Assembly: GCA_036496265.1 (NCBI GenBank)
Contig: DASXLL010000113.1
Location: forward strand, 1-24,988
Source: CAYLLN01 sp036496265
GTDB lineage: Bacteria > Planctomycetota > Planctomycetia > Pirellulales > Pirellulaceae
DNA: 24,988 nucleotides
Reading direction: 5' to 3'
Below the pieces are notes generated by a model. That model searched no databases, was not told the DNA's origin, and saw only the letters and a list, made by a program, of their open reading frames with translations. Of this stretch, positions 22,540 through 24,988 are shown piece by piece. The first letter of the stretch is position 1, and every line of letters starts with the position of its first letter. The position numbers and the translations under genes are program-made.

Positions 22540-22881
22540 ATGACCCGCAGAACATTCATTTCCGCCGCCGCCGCAGCATCCATGTTGGCTCTGACCATTT
22601 GCGCCGAGTCACCCGCCGCTTCACCGGCGGTTACTTACACGACGATCTACGTCCAAGACATGCACTGCGGCGAATGCGCCAAGACCATCGCGCGAAAGCT
22701 CTACGCGATTCCCGGCGTCGTTGAAGTTCGCGCCGACGTGGCCAAAAACATCGCCTATGTCGTTCCGCAAAAGGACAAAACGGTGCCGTCGAAGGCATGC
22801 TGGGAAGCGGTCGAATCCGCCGGCTTCCGCGTCGTCAAGCTTGACAGCCCGCAGGGTAGCTTCACGACCAAACCGCGCTAA
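22540..22881 (+). CDS. Secreted heavy-metal-associated (HMA) domain protein
   Basis: ATG at 22540 with AGGAG six bases upstream. Residues 1-27 form an export signal with adjacent arginines (TRRTFISAAAAASMLALT), resembling a Tat signal. The rest is one HMA domain of about 70 residues: TTIYVQDMHCGECAKTIARKL with the metal-binding pair C43 and C46, then IPGVVEVRADVAKNIAYVVP and WEAVESAGFRVVKL, matching the ferredoxin-like fold of copper chaperones and P-type ATPase metal domains. A free HMA domain outside the cytoplasm would act as a metal carrier or scavenger. The likely partner is the cysteine-rich lipoprotein just upstream. Metal identity (Cu, Zn, Hg) cannot be told. Confidence 0.9.
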   Translation: MTRRTFISAAAAASMLALTICAESPAASPAVTYTTIYVQDMHCGECAKTIARKLYAIPGVVEVRADVAKNIAYVVPQKDKTVPSKACWEAVESAGFRVVKLDSPQGSFTTKPR

Positions 22882-23190
22882 GTCGCATTCTTTCACCCGC
22901 TCGGCAAGCAGCGAATAGCCACAAAAAACACGAAAAGGCACGGAGAGGGAGGCGACTCCATTTTCGTGCCTCTTTGTGCTTTTCGTGGCTATTTCCGTCG
23001 GTTTCCGATCCCATTTTAGCACTGCTACAACCCTGCGGCTTACCTGGATTTCTGTCTTTCCAGCTTGGATTCAGCCGCCCTCGCGACTATTCTTTGTAAG
23101 TGGTGAACTGGGCCTTCTTAGGCTAACAGCTTTGCCGCGCCAGGGCTGGCAATGTCGGAACAGGGCGCACTGTTTTTGGAGATGGCACGT
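22882..23190. other. Gene-free stretch holding a 28-base imperfect inverted repeat
   Basis: These 309 bases have no supported gene. Arms at 22914-22941 and 22966-22993 (AATAGCCAC...AAAAGGCAC and its near reverse complement) can form a long hairpin with a 24-base loop. The element looks like another dispersed family, AT-richer than the surrounding genes. The rest, 22994-23177, shows nothing recognisable. Confidence 0.75.
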
Positions 23191-24012
23191 ATGACTTTCC
23201 TCTCGTGGAAGAACGCTTGGTGTCTCGGACTGGCTTTAGTTCTCGCCTGCGCGGCGATCGCGGCATCGCCGTCGGCGAAGAAAGATGCGGAACCGGCGAA
23301 GTCCGTCGATCTATTCGCCGGCATGGATTCTGGCGAAGTGGAGGCCATTCTGATCCAGAAGGACTCCACCGAAGGCACGCTGATGCTGAAGAACAAGTCG
23401 GGCCAGCCGTTGACGATTAAGGTTCCGGCCGCGCTCGCGGGCGTGCCGATTCTCGCCCAGCGCGGCGGTGGCGGCGGCGGCATGGCCGGCGGCATGGGCG
23501 GCGGCCGCGGCGGCGGCGGCATGCAAGGCATGGGTGGCGGGATGGGTGGTGGCATGGGCGGCATGGGCGGCGGCATGGGCGGCATGGGCGGCGGTATGGG
23601 CGGCGGAATGTTCAACGTCGCGCCCGACAAAGTGCAGAAGGTTAAGATCACCTCCGTGTGCCTCGATCACGGCCTGACCGATCCGAATGTAAAAGTGCCG
23701 TACAAGCCGATTCCAATTGATTCGTACGCGAAAGACCCGGCGATCGAGCAGCTCCTCAAGATGATGACCGCCGGCTTGATCGATCAACACTCGGCTCAAG
23801 CAGCCGCTTGGCACATTCAAAACGGTCTGAGCTGGGAAGAACTCGCCAATAAAGTCGGCTTCAAGCACATCGACGGCCGCAAGGATCCCTACTTCACCGC
23901 CGAGAGCCTGCAAAAGGCTTTCGTCGCAGCCAAGGTTGCCAAAGATCAGGCGGAGAAGGAAGGGATAGACAAGAAGTCATTGGGTGACATTCTGGCCGAG
24001 CGGCAAAAATAG
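23191..24012 (+). CDS. Secreted protein with Gly-Met-rich linker between two conserved domains
   Basis: ATG 23191 was chosen because GGAG lies nine bases upstream; ATG 23182 is directly abutted by the same GGAG. Residues 1-25 are a signal peptide (FLSWKNAWCLGLALVLACAAIAA). Residues 38-90 form a small beta domain (VDLFAGMDSGEVEAILIQKD ... KSGQPLTIKVPAALAGVPILAQ). Residues 91-140 are almost only Gly and Met in GGM/GGGM units. Residues 141-273 form a second domain (FNVAPDKVQKVKITSVCLDHG, YKPIPIDSYAKDP, DQHSAQAAAWHIQNGLSWEELA). From memory, similar proteins with this layout occur in other planctomycetes without known function. The Met-rich linker could bind Cu(I) (inference). The two metal-related genes upstream fit that idea but do not prove it. 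Confidence 0.85.
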   Translation: MTFLSWKNAWCLGLALVLACAAIAASPSAKKDAEPAKSVDLFAGMDSGEVEAILIQKDSTEGTLMLKNKSGQPLTIKVPAALAGVPILAQRGGGGGGMAGGMGGGRGGGGMQGMGGGMGGGMGGMGGGMGGMGGGMGGGMFNVAPDKVQKVKITSVCLDHGLTDPNVKVPYKPIPIDSYAKDPAIEQLLKMMTAGLIDQHSAQAAAWHIQNGLSWEELANKVGFKHIDGRKDPYFTAESLQKAFVAAKVAKDQAEKEGIDKKSLGDILAERQK

Positions 24013-24039
24013 GGGCCGACGGCCTTGGCCAGAAAGTAG

Positions 24040-24061
24040 GTCGGCGAGGCCCTTCGCCGAC
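24040..24061. repeat. Palindrome GTCGGCGA...TCGCCGAC downstream of the Gly-Met protein gene
   Basis: An eight-base perfect stem with a short GGCCCT loop starts 27 bases after the stop codon. It is bounded by GTAG and CTAG and lacks a T-run. It is another palindromic repeat and possibly stabilises the 3' end of the message. Confidence 0.6.
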
Positions 24062-24218
24062 TAGAGCTGTCGGACCATTTTCAATAACAGATTCCTCTCA
24101 GCACTGAACGCCACTTAATGTGCGTCTAGCGCTCCTGTCCGCGGCTTTACAGGCGGCTACGCATGGGCCAAAATTGACCCATCGGTCTAAACTGAGCTTC
24201 ACTGCATTCGATGTTATG

Positions 24219-24248
24219 GCGGCCCCGAACATGCGGGGTCGTTTTTTT
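24219..24248 (+). terminator. Intrinsic terminator in the greA leader (possible attenuator)
   Basis: The stem GCGGCCCCG/CGGGGTCGT (24219-24227 with 24234-24242, including two G-U pairs) with loop AACATG is followed by seven T residues at 24242-24248. It ends 18 bases before the greA start codon, with the AAAGGA ribosome site in between. A second short inverted pair, ATGGG/CCCAT at 24163-24182, precedes it. Confidence 0.75.
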
Positions 24249-24266
24249 GTCGGTAAAGGATTCGCC

Positions 24267-24758
24267 ATGGATGATTATGTGCCGATGAGCCGCGAAGGGT
24301 TCAACAAGCTCAAGGCGGAAGTCGAACGGATGGATCGGGTCGAGATGCCCGCGATCGCCGAAAAAATCGCCGCCGCCCGTGCCGAAGGCGACCTCAAGGA
24401 AAACGCCGAGTATCACGCCCAGCGCGAGGCTCAGGGCCTGTTGCAAGCCAGGATCAACATGATCAAGTCCAAGCTTGCCAAGGCTCAGATCATCGATCCG
24501 TCTACGCTGCCGCGGGACCAGGTCTGCTTCGGCTCTACGGTTACGGTCAAAGACGTCGATATGGGCGACGAGGAAGAATACACGCTCGTCGGCGCCGGCG
24601 AAGAGGACTACAACAAAGGCCGCATTCTCGTGACCAGCCCGCTCGGCCAAGGCTTGCTCGGGAAAAAAATCGGCGAGAAGGCCGAGATTCCAGCGCCCAA
24701 AGGTTCCTACGAGCTCGAAGTCCTGGCGATCAATTTTGATTTTCTGGAAGGCACGTAG
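24267..24758 (+). CDS. greA: Transcription elongation factor GreA
   Basis: ATG at 24267 with AAAGGA at 24255-24260; the longer open frame from 24120 runs through the terminator hairpin and is rejected. The 163-residue protein has the N-terminal coiled coil (REGFNKLKAEVERMD ... IAEKIAAARAEGDLKENAEYHAQRE) whose tip carries the acidic residues D42 and E45 that enter the RNA polymerase secondary channel to stimulate cleavage of backtracked transcripts. The C-terminal FKBP-like domain follows (FGSTVTVKDVD, EYTLVGAGEEDYNKGRI, SPLGQGLLGKKIGE). Length is close to the usual 158. Its leader terminator suggests control by attenuation. A dispersed repeat follows the stop codon within ten bases. Confidence 0.96.
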   Translation: MDDYVPMSREGFNKLKAEVERMDRVEMPAIAEKIAAARAEGDLKENAEYHAQREAQGLLQARINMIKSKLAKAQIIDPSTLPRDQVCFGSTVTVKDVDMGDEEEYTLVGAGEEDYNKGRILVTSPLGQGLLGKKIGEKAEIPAPKGSYELEVLAINFDFLEGT

Positions 24759-24764
24759 GTAATT

Positions 24765-24880
24765 CGAAATCCGAAGCACGAAGCACGAAACAAATTCAAA
24801 GCATGAAATGTCAATGACCCAAACAGGATCATGTTTGGATCATTCGTACTTGTTACATTTGTGTTTGTTTCGGATGGCAC
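24765..24880. repeat. MITE-like element, copy B (opposite orientation to copy A)
   Basis: 24765-24804 matches the reverse complement of 10801-10840 at 38 of 40 positions (GAAGCACGAAGCACGAAAC core). A central inverted pair ATGACCCAAAC/GTTTGGATCAT lies around 24814-24843. The right end is degenerate. It begins seven bases after the greA stop codon. Confidence 0.85.
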
Positions 24881-24930
24881 CGTCTAATCTGAAACGCACC
24901 CGCGCTGGGAATTGATGTAGGAGAAAATCT

Positions 24931-24988
24931 CGCTGGGACTTATCGAATGGCGAAGCATCACCAACGCCGTTCAGAAGGAGTCCCAGCG
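24931..24988. repeat. Ten-base inverted repeat CGCTGGGACT/AGTCCCAGCG at the window end
   Basis: Perfect arms at 24931-24940 and 24979-24988 are separated by 38 bases. The element may continue beyond the window. No gene is seen between 24759 and 24988; a related CGCGCTGGGA lies at 24901. Confidence 0.6.

Noticed and set aside
24120..24266. Upstream extension of greA
   Set aside because: It runs through a terminator hairpin and T-run, and GreA homologues start near MDDYVPMS.
1..24988. tRNA, rRNA, integrase, attachment site or prophage genes
   Set aside because: None was recognised. Apart from the RAYT and the palindromic repeats there is no sign of a larger mobile element.

Overview
The window reads as a chromosomal piece of a planctomycete, most likely of the Pirellula/Rhodopirellula side of the phylum. 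The evidence is the gene content. There is a giant parallel beta-helix protein with an LEPR-XLL-type N-terminus, and a giant secreted protein that joins a Pirellula/Verrucomicrobium-type membrane-bound dehydrogenase propeller, a matching CxxCH haem domain, DUF1080 and FG-GAP/VCBS repeats. A proline-rich secreted protein and a Gly-Met-rich secreted protein both look lineage-specific. GC-rich palindromic repeats of several families fill the intergenic spaces and even sit inside coding regions. Base composition is high GC, with a few lower-GC patches.

Layout. 1-5097 (minus): the N-terminal 1,699 codons of a beta-helix surface protein made of two diverged modules about 3 kb apart. 5347-7470 (plus): secreted proline-rich protein. 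7673-8821 (plus): secreted metallo-beta-lactamase-fold protein with an altered metal motif. 8994-9482 (plus): a REP-associated tyrosine transposase (RAYT) bracketed by arrays of its probable REP repeat. 9641-18176 (minus): a carbohydrate block of three genes, in transcription order the 1,820-residue dehydrogenase/cytochrome/DUF1080/VCBS fusion, rhamnulokinase and a Gfo/Idh/MocA oxidoreductase. 18297-20318: a small accessory islet with a clan AA aspartic protease, a DUF433/DUF5615 toxin-antitoxin pair and an EVE-like/HNH nuclease that looks like a modification-dependent restriction enzyme. 20392-21792 (minus): PhoD-like phosphatase. 21988-22881 (plus): a cysteine-rich lipoprotein and a secreted HMA metal-binding protein. 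23191-24012 (plus): Gly-Met-rich secreted protein. 24267-24758 (plus): greA, with an intrinsic terminator just upstream of its start codon.

How genes may work together. The carbohydrate block could oxidise, cleave and phosphorylate deoxysugar-containing glycans: propeller dehydrogenase and haem domain for oxidation, DUF1080 for 3-keto-glycoside cleavage, rhamnulokinase for L-rhamnulose. This is inference from family knowledge. The protease/TA/nuclease islet has lower GC in its nuclease gene and looks acquired. The most distinctive feature of the window is its load of palindromic repeats: at least five families, one with its likely transposase in the middle, and three insertions that are read through in frame inside rhaB and the giant fusion gene.
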